NCBI GenBank assembly: GCA_937927265.1
Contig: CALBCO010000143.1
Location: 1-15,930 of the forward strand
DNA: 15,930 bases
Reading direction: 5' to 3'
Source: an uncultured Verrucomicrobiae bacterium
GTDB lineage: Bacteria > Verrucomicrobiota > Verrucomicrobiia > Palsa-1439
Position numbers and translations under genes: made by a program
In this document: piece by piece, positions 1 to 6,893 of the stretch
Position numbering within the stretch: position 1 is the first letter of the stretch
Layout: every line of letters starts with the position of its first letter
The notes under the pieces: generated by a model
Told to the model about the DNA's origin: nothing
What the model saw: the letters and a program-made list of their open reading frames with translations, nothing else
Databases searched by the model: none

Positions 1-315
1 GTTGGTGATGCCGGCATCGCCAATCACAAACGCGCTGCCACCCGGTTTTTGACTGGCGAGGAATGCCGCGGTGGCCAGCGCGCTGGTGTAGAAATGTTCC
101 TCGTCAACGTCGAGACCGAGGCGGGCAAGTTTCTGGCGCAACTCGCGCGGGGTGCGTTCACTGCTGTTGGTGAGGAAGAGGTATTTCTTGCCGGTGGACT
201 GAAGCCACCGAACAAATCGTTTCACGCCCGGTAACAGTCGGTTGCCGTGATAGATGACACCATCCATGTCCATGATGAAGCCGGGCTTGCGACGGATGCG
301 GTCGAGCGTTTTCAT
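1..315 (-). CDS. HAD-superfamily phosphatase, NagD-like (N-terminal part, runs off left edge)
   Basis: The minus-strand frame is open from the ATG at 315 to the window edge and gives 105 residues, so the C-terminus is missing. It begins MKTLDRIRRKPGFIMDMDGV; the DMDGV segment is HAD motif I, with the nucleophilic Asp and the second Asp that acts as acid/base. It is followed by IYHGNRLLPG and then FLTNSSERTPRE, the T/S-containing motif II typical of NagD/class IIA HAD enzymes (p-nitrophenylphosphatase, phosphoglycolate phosphatase and nucleotide phosphatase types). The visible end (AFVIGDAGI) leads into the cap domain. Known family members are cytosolic Mg-dependent phosphatases; the substrate cannot be told from this fragment. 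No convincing Shine-Dalgarno is seen upstream of the ATG. It is divergent from the tRNA-Leu gene. Confidence 0.85.
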   Translation of the reverse strand, partial: MKTLDRIRRKPGFIMDMDGVIYHGNRLLPGVKRFVRWLQSTGKKYLFLTNSSERTPRELRQKLARLGLDVDEEHFYTSALATAAFLASQKPGGSAFVIGDAGITN

Positions 316-382
316 GATTGTTGCTGTTACCGGTAGCCTGTGACGCGGGGAGCTGTCAACGCTGGTGCGCGGCGGATTCTGA

Positions 383-411
383 TTGCGCGGGGTGGGGGTG
401 GCCGATATAGT
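383..411 (+). promoter_or_regulatory. Sigma-70-like promoter for tRNA-Leu
   Basis: A TTGCGC box at 383-388 and a TATAGT box at 406-411 are separated by 17 nt. The -10 box matches the consensus at 5 of 6 positions; the -35 box matches only TTG. Predicted initiation near 418 lies about 11 nt before the mature tRNA 5' end. The placement is good, but this is a by-eye call. Confidence 0.45.
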
Positions 412-428
412 TAGGGGCGTTGTTTGGA

Positions 429-513
429 GCGGACGTGGCGGAATTGGCAGACGCGCAGCGCTCAGGACGCTGTGGGTAACACCGTGGAGGTTCGAGTCCT
501 CTCGTCCGCACCA
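429..513 (+). tRNA. tRNA-Leu (anticodon CAG), CCA encoded
   Basis: The full cloverleaf can be folded by hand. The acceptor stem GCGGACG (429-435) pairs with CGTCCGC (503-509), followed by discriminator A510 and a genomically encoded CCA (511-513). The D stem is GCG/CGC (438-440 and 452-454). The anticodon stem CAGCG/CGCTG (456-460 and 468-472) encloses the loop CTCAGGA with anticodon CAG at 463-465, which reads the Leu codon CUG. The extra arm has a GGT/ACC stem (475-477 and 481-483), as expected for a class II tRNA. The T arm GGAGG/CCTCT (486-490 and 498-502) encloses TTCGAGT. Confidence 0.97.
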
Positions 514-530
514 CTGAATCATGAGTGATC

Positions 531-962
531 ATGAAACCGTTTGTCGCCATCTTGATGGTTCTGATTGTGATGACCGCGTTCGCACGAGCGGCGGCCCCGC
601 TGGATCCGTCCCGCCGGGCGGAAGCGAACGACAAAGTGGTCAGCCCCGGCACGGTGAATCAACCGTGCTTGTCGTTTCCTACTCCCAACTTGACGGTAGC
701 GCCGCAGAGCAGCAAGAGCGTTGAGTCGAAGATGCTCAGTCACAAAACCATTGATGCCAAAAGGGTGAACCAACCCACAACAGAACGGCCACTGTTGAGT
801 AAGCCGAATGTCGAAACTCCACGGGCGAGCGTTAGCGATCAAGATGCGGATCGGTCGGTGGTCGTGCCGACCGTCGTTGCCCCGATACCCGCTCGGCGAA
901 TTGAGCCTGATTCAGCGGCTGGGGAGCAGGAGTTGCGGGAACAACTCAACCAAAGGCCGTGA
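531..962 (+). CDS. small exported hypothetical protein
   Basis: This 143-residue frame starts MKPFVAILMVLIVMTAFARA, a convincing Sec signal peptide (one Lys, a hydrophobic core, an A-R-A type cleavage site near residue 21-23). The mature part is hydrophilic, Pro/Ser/Val rich and low in predicted structure, contains the short repeat VNQP twice, and ends in a charged stretch (EQELREQLNQRP). I recognise no family. ATG 531 is preferred; an in-frame GTG at 525 would add two residues. The start lies 17 nt after the tRNA CCA with no room for a standard ribosome binding site, and the start codon falls in a TCATGA/TCATGA hairpin (519-534). It may be translated from RNA left after tRNA processing. It is plausibly periplasmic. 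Reality of the gene is moderately supported by codon pattern and signal peptide only. Confidence 0.5.
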   Translation: MKPFVAILMVLIVMTAFARAAAPLDPSRRAEANDKVVSPGTVNQPCLSFPTPNLTVAPQSSKSVESKMLSHKTIDAKRVNQPTTERPLLSKPNVETPRASVSDQDADRSVVVPTVVAPIPARRIEPDSAAGEQELREQLNQRP

Positions 963-972
963 ACTCCTGATC

Positions 973-990
973 GTTGGCATGAGAGCCAAC
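973..990 (+). terminator. possible weak terminator hairpin after the small exported ORF
   Basis: A six-base stem GTTGGC (973-978) and GCCAAC (985-990) with a 6-nt loop starts 10 nt after the ORF stop. It is followed by CGTTTG rather than a proper U tract, so termination is only suggested. Confidence 0.3.
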
Positions 991-1017
991 CGTTTGCCTC
1001 AGCCATCCAAAGCACCG

Positions 1018-1094
1018 CTGCTGCAGCGCACTCCAGGACCGGCCGGCCCCTCCCAGCGCCTTCGCATTGGGCGCCAGCGTCTTGAAGTGCAGAG
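1018..1094. repeat. palindromic intergenic repeat, copy 1
   Basis: This is an imperfect inverted repeat of about 75 nt. The left arm has GCACTCCAGGAC at 1028-1039. The right arm at 1071-1090 is the reverse complement of GCACTTCAAGACGCTGGCGC, so the arms share the core CACT-CA-GAC. An inner GCGCC/GGCGC stem (1056-1060 and 1070-1074) could also form. The right arm matches 19 of 20 bases of a segment at 11905-11924, which marks it as a dispersed element. It sits between the small exported ORF and the 3' end of the DUF2851 gene. Confidence 0.5.
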
Positions 1095-1137
1095 CAAAAT
1101 TAATCGTTCCGTACTGCGCTCATGATTCAGGCGTGAA

Positions 1138-1151
1138 GGGCGGGCACGCCC
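1138..1151 (-). terminator. possible terminator hairpin for the DUF2851 gene
   Basis: GGGCG (1138-1142) and CGCCC (1147-1151) form a 5-bp GC stem with a 4-nt loop, 14 nt beyond the minus-strand stop codon at 1166. On the minus strand it is followed by TTCACG, not a T run. Weak evidence. Confidence 0.25.
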
Positions 1152-1165
1152 GTCGCTGGCACAAA

Positions 1166-2644
1166 TTACTGGGCGGCCGCCCACCGCTCAATCATTTCCG
1201 GGAACTGGCACAACGCGCACGCGGATTTGTCGTTGAGGCAGAAGTCGTGGAAGATTTGGAGCAAGCCTTGTTGTTGCCGGTTGTTGCGCAGAAAACGTTG
1301 GGCCTCAGTTCCTGAGTCGAACAATTGTTTGGCGGCCAACCGGATCAGGCTGTTGGATGCGTGCGGTCCAAGGGCGGTGTATCCCTCGCGCGCACGGGCG
1401 GCTAGGTCATCATCCCCCTGCAACTGCGCCTGAGCGAGCACAAACGGATACACCACGTTGGTGAGGATCTCGTGCGTTCGCTCTACGCCGAGCAAGTCGG
1501 TGGCGTGTCGCTGGCCGCGCCCGCCGAGGGTGAAGTGTGTGCTCCAATACTCGTCGCGCAGTTGCCGGAATAATTTGGCGGGGTCGCCGTCAGTGCGCAC
1601 GGCGCCGATCAGTTCATCGGCGAGATGCGGGTGGCGACAGATGAGTTGCGCGGCGGTGCCCAGACGACGGTGCGGATGATTGGCCGGGCGGATGGCGTGC
1701 AGGTGCCAAATGTGCTTTGGAAGAACACGCGCCTCGTAATCGGGCCGGAGTTTCCACCAAGTATTCCAGAGACGCTTGAGATAGCACTGGCCAGCGGCAT
1801 CGCGGGCAGTGGGCAACGTGGTGGGCAGGAAATTGGCGACGCCAAACAATAATGCGGGCACCGCGGCCGGCGGCGCGGCCCGCAACTCGGTCAGCGGCAA
1901 GCGGCGGGCGAGGTGGCGGAAGGCGACCTTGTTGTTCTTGTAGCCGAGCGCTTCCATCCAGCCGGTATAGAGTGCCTGCACGGCATCGCTTGCCCGCGTC
2001 CAGCGAATGAACCGGCGGGCCTTGACCGCCAAGCGTTCGTCCCCGGCGGAGGCGAGCAACGAACTGATCACGGTGTCCGGCAATCCCCGGAACAATTTGC
2101 CGCAGCGGCCGACGTGGTTGCCGACGTTGTGCGGATAGGCGTCGAGATCAATCTCGTCATAGAGTTGTTCGAGCGGGGCGTCGAGGGCGGGTTGCAGCGC
2201 GAGTTGCGGCAGCCGGTCGCCTGCCCGTGTGTGGGGTGGGGTGGCCCGGTCGGCTTCCCAAAAAACGACATGGAGCACGACATTGTCGTAGGCGGCATCG
2301 CGGTGGTGGTCGTGGTGAAACCAGTCTTCGGCGCGGAGGTGAATCTCGATGTCGCCGGTCAGTTCGGGGCCGTCGCCAATCTGAATGGTTGCGTGGCGGA
2401 AATCAGGACCGGCTTCGAGATTCCACCAGCCGGGGAAGATCACTCGCACGGGCTGGGCGTCGGTGGTGACGAGGGCCTCGGCGCGGAGCCGTTGGTCGTA
2501 CCACAGGCATTGGACGAATCGCTCACTGATGGGGATGGGCACGTAATGGCTGTCGGCATCGCGCACGATGACCGGCGCGAATTCGTTGGGAAAATTCCGC
2601 CGCAAAATCAGGTTGCGCAATTCGGTATAATGACTGGCGGCCAT
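1166..2644 (-). CDS. DUF2851 family protein
   Basis: This 492-residue protein carries the DUF2851 signature near its N-terminus: ERFVQCLWYDQ (41-51), a PGWWNLEAGPDF block (71-82), then GDIEIHLRAEDWFHH and AYDNVVLHVVFW (98-129), which is rich in conserved acidic, His and aromatic residues. The C-terminal two thirds is helical and ends with a cluster CLNDKSACALCQF. The family occurs in Bacteroidota and Verrucomicrobiota; its biochemical function is not known to me. It has no signal peptide or membrane segment, so it is probably cytosolic. I chose ATG 2644 (MAASHYTEL) because it leaves a 41-nt spacer to the divergent htrA and has an AGGG 7-8 nt upstream. The longer frame from 2695 would overlap the htrA start. 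Confidence 0.88.
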   Translation of the reverse strand: MAASHYTELRNLILRRNFPNEFAPVIVRDADSHYVPIPISERFVQCLWYDQRLRAEALVTTDAQPVRVIFPGWWNLEAGPDFRHATIQIGDGPELTGDIEIHLRAEDWFHHDHHRDAAYDNVVLHVVFWEADRATPPHTRAGDRLPQLALQPALDAPLEQLYDEIDLDAYPHNVGNHVGRCGKLFRGLPDTVISSLLASAGDERLAVKARRFIRWTRASDAVQALYTGWMEALGYKNNKVAFRHLARRLPLTELRAAPPAAVPALLFGVANFLPTTLPTARDAAGQCYLKRLWNTWWKLRPDYEARVLPKHIWHLHAIRPANHPHRRLGTAAQLICRHPHLADELIGAVRTDGDPAKLFRQLRDEYWSTHFTLGGRGQRHATDLLGVERTHEILTNVVYPFVLAQAQLQGDDDLAARAREGYTALGPHASNSLIRLAAKQLFDSGTEAQRFLRNNRQQQGLLQIFHDFCLNDKSACALCQFPEMIERWAAAQ

Positions 2645-2647
2645 TTC

Positions 2648-2676
2648 TTGCCCTGTGATTTGCCGCGCAATATACT
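2648..2676 (+). promoter_or_regulatory. Sigma-70-like promoter for htrA, almost leaderless
   Basis: TTGCCC (2648-2653) and TATACT (2671-2676) are separated by exactly 17 nt. The -10 box matches 5 of 6 consensus bases and the -35 box 4 of 6. Initiation would fall near 2682-2684, at most a few nucleotides before the htrA ATG at 2686. This agrees with the absence of a Shine-Dalgarno there. The -35 box lies next to the start codon of the divergent DUF2851 gene. Confidence 0.5.
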
Positions 2677-2685
2677 GCCGCTTGC

Positions 2686-4041
2686 ATGAAAACACGACTG
2701 CAATTTTTCCAGGCTGTGGTGATGGGGACGGGGATGGTCTGGCTCGGCGCCATGGCGGCCTTGGCCCAGGAAGCGCTGGTTGACCCCGTGGTGCAGGCGG
2801 TGCAACAAGTGTTGCCGGCAGTGGTCAACATTAGCACCGAACGCATCGTTCAACGCGCGTTCCGCGATCCGTTCGATGATTTTTGGCGGCAGTTTTTCGG
2901 TCAGCCCCGGTCGCCGCAGACGGAAGGACAGTATAGCTTGGGGTCCGGTGTGATCGTGGACGAAGACGGCTGGATCGTCACGAATTGGCACGTCGTCCAG
3001 CGGGCAACGAGGATTCACGCCGTCTTGAGCGATGGGACGAAATATGAAGCCCGCTACATCAGCGGCGACGAGAAGAACGACTTGGCATTGTTAAAAATTG
3101 AGGCGGCAAAACCGTTGCCAGCAGTCCGGATCACCCGGGTGGCCGAGCCGTTGCTGGGGGAAACAGTCATTGCAGTGGGCAATCCGTTTGGCCTCGAACA
3201 CACCGTCACCCGCGGCATCATCAGCGCCAAGAACCGCAAATACACGGTGGACGACACGACGTTCGAAGACGTGTTGCAGACAGATGCCTCCATCAACCCC
3301 GGTAACTCTGGCGGTCCGCTCATCAATACGCGCGGCGAACTCGTTGGGATCAACATGGCGATTCTCTCGCAGGCACAGGGGATCGGGTTTGCCATTCCGG
3401 CGCGACGGGTGGCGGCGTTGCTGGCGATGTGGTTCTCGCCGGAAAAGCGTGCAGGACTTTGGCTGGGCTTGCGGTTCAATCGCGCAGGCGACCGGCTGGT
3501 CGTGGCGCGCGTCCAACCCGACAGCCCAGCCGCCCAAGCCGGTATCCAGGAAGGTGACGTGGTAACGAGTGTGGATGCCACGCCGTTTGGGGATGTGTTG
3601 GAGTTGCTGCGGTATTTCCTACATCGGCAGGCAGGCGATGTTGTGCGGTTCGAACTGGAACGCGCGGGCAAGCCGTGCACAGCGATGGTGCGGTTGGCCG
3701 CGCTACCTAAGCTGTCGGCGACCGACCTGATGTGGAATCGGTTTGGCTTGCGGGCACAACCGTTGACGCCGGAGTTGGCTGAGGCGTTGGGGTTGGCGGT
3801 CGCGCAAGGGCTGCTGGTCGCAGATGTGCAGAAGAATAGCCCAGCGGCTGCACAAGGGTTCCGCCGCGGACTGGTCATCACCCATGTGGCTGGTGAAGAA
3901 ATCCAATCGCTCGACCGCCTGGCCGAACAAATTGCTGACCTCAATCCCGGTGACGCGGTACCGATGGCGGTGGTGATCACCGAACGCCGGGGCAATTACA
4001 TCTTGCACCAGACCGCCAGTGTCACGCTCACGGTGCGATAA
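2686..4041 (+). CDS. HtrA/Deg-type periplasmic serine protease with two PDZ domains
   Basis: This 451-residue protein starts with an export signal (MKTRLQFFQAVVMGTG to about AALAQ at residue 28). The chymotrypsin-like S1C protease domain follows, with catalytic His102 (TNWHVV), Asp132 (NDLALLKI) and Ser208 (NPGNSGGP), so the triad is complete. PDZ1 spans about 253-345 (GLWLGLRF, then SPAAQAGIQEGDVV) and PDZ2 about 360-445 (SPAAAQGFRRGLVITHV). The length and order match DegP/DegQ/MucD enzymes, which degrade or refold misfolded envelope proteins in the periplasm. An Arg/Phe-rich segment FRDPFDDFWRQFFG (59-72) corresponds to the family's flexible LA-loop or linker area. There is no ribosome binding site upstream, and a promoter abuts the start. 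Whether the specific orthologue is degP, degQ or mucD cannot be decided. Confidence 0.95.
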   Translation: MKTRLQFFQAVVMGTGMVWLGAMAALAQEALVDPVVQAVQQVLPAVVNISTERIVQRAFRDPFDDFWRQFFGQPRSPQTEGQYSLGSGVIVDEDGWIVTNWHVVQRATRIHAVLSDGTKYEARYISGDEKNDLALLKIEAAKPLPAVRITRVAEPLLGETVIAVGNPFGLEHTVTRGIISAKNRKYTVDDTTFEDVLQTDASINPGNSGGPLINTRGELVGINMAILSQAQGIGFAIPARRVAALLAMWFSPEKRAGLWLGLRFNRAGDRLVVARVQPDSPAAQAGIQEGDVVTSVDATPFGDVLELLRYFLHRQAGDVVRFELERAGKPCTAMVRLAALPKLSATDLMWNRFGLRAQPLTPELAEALGLAVAQGLLVADVQKNSPAAAQGFRRGLVITHVAGEEIQSLDRLAEQIADLNPGDAVPMAVVITERRGNYILHQTASVTLTVR

Positions 4042-4149
4042 CGAACTTCAGGCTGCCATGTGGCTGTGCGCAACGCCCGATTCACGCAAGAGAAACGTTT
4101 TTTCTCATGTCCACAGTCAGGGCGCTCGGTTCATTGCAGGAAAAAGGCG

Positions 4150-4179
4150 TTGACGGTGCATGGAATGCGGTGGTATAGG
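4150..4179 (+). promoter_or_regulatory. Sigma-70-like promoter for the LysM lipoprotein
   Basis: TTGACG (4150-4155, 5 of 6 consensus bases) and TATAGG (4174-4179, 4 of 6) are separated by 18 nt. Predicted initiation near 4186 leaves a leader of about 29 nt containing the AAGGAG Shine-Dalgarno at 4196-4201. Confidence 0.5.
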
Positions 4180-4214
4180 GCTTTCAACCTGATGCAAGGA
4201 GAGTGGTAAAAATT

Positions 4215-4775
4215 ATGAGCCTTTTTAATTCACGATTGTGGGTGGCGTGGCCGTTGGTTGTAATCACGGTTGTCAGTGGGTGTGCTACCGGACCGAAACG
4301 AATGGAGCCCGTGGACGCCCAACAAAAGAGTGCCATCCAACAGAGACAAAGCGAGTTCATGCGAGGATTGGAAATGGTCAAGGAACAACCCGAGCTTGAG
4401 CCTGATTGGGCCGACATGGTGAAGGACTACTATCCAAGCTGGCGACGTCATTACTGGGTGGACCGTGGTCAGTGGGGCAACCGCGGATACATTATCGGTC
4501 GTCCACCCGCGGCGCAGGAGCCGGTTGTGGATGCGCAAGCTGTTCCCTTGCCGCCGGCGCCGCCGACCATCGTCGAATCTTTGCCGCCACCGGTTGAGAC
4601 ACCCGTTAAACCGACGCGCTACGTGGTCAAGAAAGGCGATTCGCTGTGGAAGATCGCCGGTCGCGTGTATGGTAACCCGTTAAAATGGCCGCGTATCTAT
4701 CGCGCCAATCAGGACAAGATCAAGCATCCCAATCGGATTTATCCTAACCAGGTGCTGGTCATCCCGCAGGATTGA
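4215..4775 (+). CDS. LysM-domain lipoprotein
   Basis: This 186-residue protein has a lipoprotein signal: a hydrophobic stretch followed by the lipobox VSGC with the lipidated Cys at residue 23. The middle holds an acidic/aromatic region (EPDWADMVKDYYPSWRRHYW) and a Pro-rich linker (VPLPPAPPTIVESLPPPVE). A LysM module closes the protein (YVVKKGDSLWKIAGRVYGNP to NRIYPNQVLVIPQ, about 136-185). LysM binds the glycan of peptidoglycan, so the protein probably tethers a membrane to the cell wall. ATG 4215 is preferred because AAGGAG at 4196-4201 is 13 nt upstream; the in-frame GTG at 4203 would overlap that site. It precedes the phoH operon by 59 nt, and read-through from its promoter into that operon is possible. 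Confidence 0.88.
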   Translation: MSLFNSRLWVAWPLVVITVVSGCATGPKRMEPVDAQQKSAIQQRQSEFMRGLEMVKEQPELEPDWADMVKDYYPSWRRHYWVDRGQWGNRGYIIGRPPAAQEPVVDAQAVPLPPAPPTIVESLPPPVETPVKPTRYVVKKGDSLWKIAGRVYGNPLKWPRIYRANQDKIKHPNRIYPNQVLVIPQD

Positions 4776-4834
4776 AGTACCCTCGCTGATGCCGGTGGAA
4801 TGGCAGCGGAAGAGGGGACGGTAATGGATTGCTT

Positions 4835-5824
4835 ATGGCCAGCGAGACACTGCATTTCGATAATCCCCGGCTGGCGCAATCGCTCTACGCCAACGAACCG
4901 AAGAATCTTCGGTTGCTCGAAGATCTCTTGCACTTAAAGGTTGCGGCACGCGAAGACTGGATCAGTCTCGAAGGCGAACCGGAGAGCATTGAGGCCGCCA
5001 AACGGCTGTTTGGGGAATTGCAACGGGCCGTCGCCCGCGGTGCGGTCATTCATCGGCAAGAGTTCAGCCAGGCCGTCAATGCCATCACCCGCGGCGAAGT
5101 GCCGCCGTTGCGCGAACTCGCGGATGAACGAGTCGAAGTTTCTTCCCGCAAACGCGCCGTGGTGCCAAAAACCGTGGGCCAAAAGAAATACATCGAGGCA
5201 ATCCGGGCGCACGACATCGTCATTGGCATTGGGCCAGCCGGGACGGGTAAGACGTATCTGGCGATGGCGATGGCGGTAAACGCACTCCGTACAGGCCGGG
5301 TGGCGCGGATTATTTTGTGCCGGCCGGCTGTGGAAGCCGGCGAAGCGCTTGGTTATCTACCGGGCACTCTTGAAGAAAAAGTCACGCCCTATCTCCGCCC
5401 GCTGTACGATGCGTTGTACGACATGATGGACCCTGACGAGATCCAGCGCAACATGGAACGCGGCGTGATCGAAATCGCACCCTTGGCTTACATGCGTGGG
5501 CGGACGTTGAACAACGCCTTCGTCATCCTCGATGAAGCCCAAAACACCACGAGCGAACAGATGATGATGTTTCTGACGCGGATGGGATTTGACTCGAAGG
5601 TGGTAGTGACCGGCGATGTGACGCAGGTGGACTTGCCGGGACACAAGGTCTCCGGCCTGATCGAAATTCAAAACGTCCTCCAGAACATCCCCGGTCTGGC
5701 CTTCAGCTATTTCGACGGGAACGACGTGGTACGTCATGAGCTTGTGCAAAAGATCGTGGCGGCCTACACGCGGTTTAAGGAGGAACGTGAACGTCGCCGT
5801 CAAGCAGGCAACGGCAAGCCGTGA
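4835..5824 (+). CDS. phoH: PhoH-like ATPase (PhoH/YbeZ family)
   Basis: This 329-residue protein is of normal length for the family. Residues 1-75 form a KH-like N-terminal region (LLEDLLHLKVAAREDWISLE). The ATPase domain has Walker A GPAGTGKT (133-140), the family signature CRPAVEAGEALGYLPGT (162-178), Walker B VILDEAQN (230-237) and the sensor-like VVVTGDVTQVDLP (256-268). Family members are cytosolic NTPases linked to RNA metabolism and ribosome maturation, and their genes usually sit beside ybeY, as here. The stop overlaps the ybeY start (GTGA). The start is uncertain: ATG 4835 has its GAGGGG box (4812-4817) 17 nt away, whereas TTG 4829 has it at 11 nt and would add two residues. The HD-domain gene often found between phoH and ybeY is absent. 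Confidence 0.95.
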   Translation: MASETLHFDNPRLAQSLYANEPKNLRLLEDLLHLKVAAREDWISLEGEPESIEAAKRLFGELQRAVARGAVIHRQEFSQAVNAITRGEVPPLRELADERVEVSSRKRAVVPKTVGQKKYIEAIRAHDIVIGIGPAGTGKTYLAMAMAVNALRTGRVARIILCRPAVEAGEALGYLPGTLEEKVTPYLRPLYDALYDMMDPDEIQRNMERGVIEIAPLAYMRGRTLNNAFVILDEAQNTTSEQMMMFLTRMGFDSKVVVTGDVTQVDLPGHKVSGLIEIQNVLQNIPGLAFSYFDGNDVVRHELVQKIVAAYTRFKEERERRRQAGNGKP

Positions 5825-6252
5825 AGACTGTTGTTTTCACGCGCAACCGGCAACGGTGTTGGCGTGTGGACCGAGGCGCGTTGGTCCGGTTAGCCACGCA
5901 GACGTTGGCGTATTTGGATTCTTCGCTCGATGCGCTCGGCCTCATCTTCGTCAACGATGCCCAGATGGCTCAATACAACGCACAATTCCATCACCGGGAT
6001 GGCACGACTGACATCCTGACCTTTGGTTACGATAGGAGGGGGGAATTGATCATTTCAACCGAGCAGGCCGTCGCCAACGCGCGCCGGTTTCGCACGACGC
6101 CGCAACGGGAGCTGGCGTTGTACGTTGTGCATGGTCTGTTGCATTTGCACGGATACAATGACCAAACGACGGCCGAGCGGCGGCGCATGCGGGCGGCGGA
6201 ACGGCGGCTGTTGCGACGGGCAGTGTGTTCCGGTACGATACCGCGAGGATGA
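5821..6252 (+). CDS. ybeY: endoribonuclease / rRNA maturation factor YbeY
   Basis: This 143-residue protein has the family landmarks LIFVNDAQMAQYN (41-53), TDILTF (63-68, usually TDVLSF), GELIIST (74-80) and the metal site HGLLHLHGYND (104-114). The family is a single-strand-specific metal-dependent RNase acting in 16S rRNA 3'-end maturation and ribosome quality control. The first two metal ligands, His104 and His108, are present. The third, normally His at the end of GYDH, is Asp114, with an extra His110 nearby. The start is GTG 5821, which overlaps the phoH stop by four bases and implies translational coupling; a GGAGG (5778-5782) lies too far upstream to set it. The C-terminus is rich in Arg. 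It is followed directly by the DUF502 gene. Confidence 0.93.
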   Translation: MKTVVFTRNRQRCWRVDRGALVRLATQTLAYLDSSLDALGLIFVNDAQMAQYNAQFHHRDGTTDILTFGYDRRGELIISTEQAVANARRFRTTPQRELALYVVHGLLHLHGYNDQTTAERRRMRAAERRLLRRAVCSGTIPRG

Positions 6253-6257
6253 CTGAC

Positions 6258-6893
6258 ATGTGGAAAGGATTGCGTAATTCTTTTTTTGCCGGCTTGCTTG
6301 TGGTGCTGCCGGTGGCCGCCTCGATAGGAATCTTGTGGTGGCTGTTCACGACGATCACGAACTTTCTGCTGCCCGTGGCATGGCGTTCGGAGTTGTGGTC
6401 ACCACTCTACCGGGTCGCGGCACTATTGGCGTTTGCGGCGGTAACCACGGCGGCGGGGTGGATCACGCGGCTAGTGGTGGGGCGGCGGTTGGTGACGTTG
6501 GGCGAGGGGTTGATCGAGCGTGTGCCGTTGTTCAACAAGACCTACAAATTCGTTAAGGAGATCAGCCACACGTTGTTGACCGGTCAGAAGACGATGTTTC
6601 AGCGTGTCGTGCTGGTGGAGTTCCCGCGACCGGGCACGTGGGCGGTGGGATTTGTGACGAGCGAATCGTCGGGCGAGCCGCAGGCCCGCACTCGCGCGCA
6701 GGTCATCAACGTCTTTGTCCCCACGACTCCGAACCCGACCAGCGGGTTTCTCATCCTCGTCCCCCGCGAACAGGTGATCGCCATGGACATGACCGTCGCA
6801 GAAGGAATGAAGATGGTGATTTCGGCGGGATCGGTCGTGCCCCCATATTTGCCGTCGGCAGCGGGAGCCGCTGATGGAAACGGAGCGCGCTGA
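6258..6893 (+). CDS. DUF502 family membrane protein
   Basis: This is a protein of about 211 residues with two N-terminal membrane helices (about residues 8-32, FFAGLLVVLPVAASIGILWW; and about 50-72, VAALLAFAAVTTAAGWITRL). A soluble domain with DUF502 hallmarks follows: ERVPLFNKTYKFVKEISHTL, VVLVEFPRPGTWAVGFVT, and VNVFVPTTPNPTSGFLILVP. The function of the family is not established. ATG 6258 is preferred since GAGG (6245-6248) is 9 nt upstream and it gives a family-typical start (MWKGLRNSFFAGLL). ATG 6249, overlapping the ybeY stop as ATGA, would add three residues. It ends 20 nt inside recO, so it is translated as part of the phoH-ybeY-recO operon. Confidence 0.9.
   Translation: MWKGLRNSFFAGLLVVLPVAASIGILWWLFTTITNFLLPVAWRSELWSPLYRVAALLAFAAVTTAAGWITRLVVGRRLVTLGEGLIERVPLFNKTYKFVKEISHTLLTGQKTMFQRVVLVEFPRPGTWAVGFVTSESSGEPQARTRAQVINVFVPTTPNPTSGFLILVPREQVIAMDMTVAEGMKMVISAGSVVPPYLPSAAGAADGNGAR

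Noticed and set aside
1913..2689. 258-residue plus-strand open frame inside the DUF2851 region
   Set aside because: Gly/Val/Asp-rich shadow of the DUF2851 gene, which has conserved family blocks on the other strand.
2671..2700. Promoter for the DUF2851 gene on the minus strand using TATATT
   Set aside because: No acceptable -35 box occurs at 16-18 nt; the nearest candidate has a 12-nt spacer.
4112..4135. AT-rich hairpin GAGAAA/TTTCTC downstream of htrA considered as an intrinsic terminator
   Set aside because: The candidate lies around 4090-4106, about 50 nt after the stop; the stem is short and AU-only at its apex, and its T run is inside the loop rather than after the stem.
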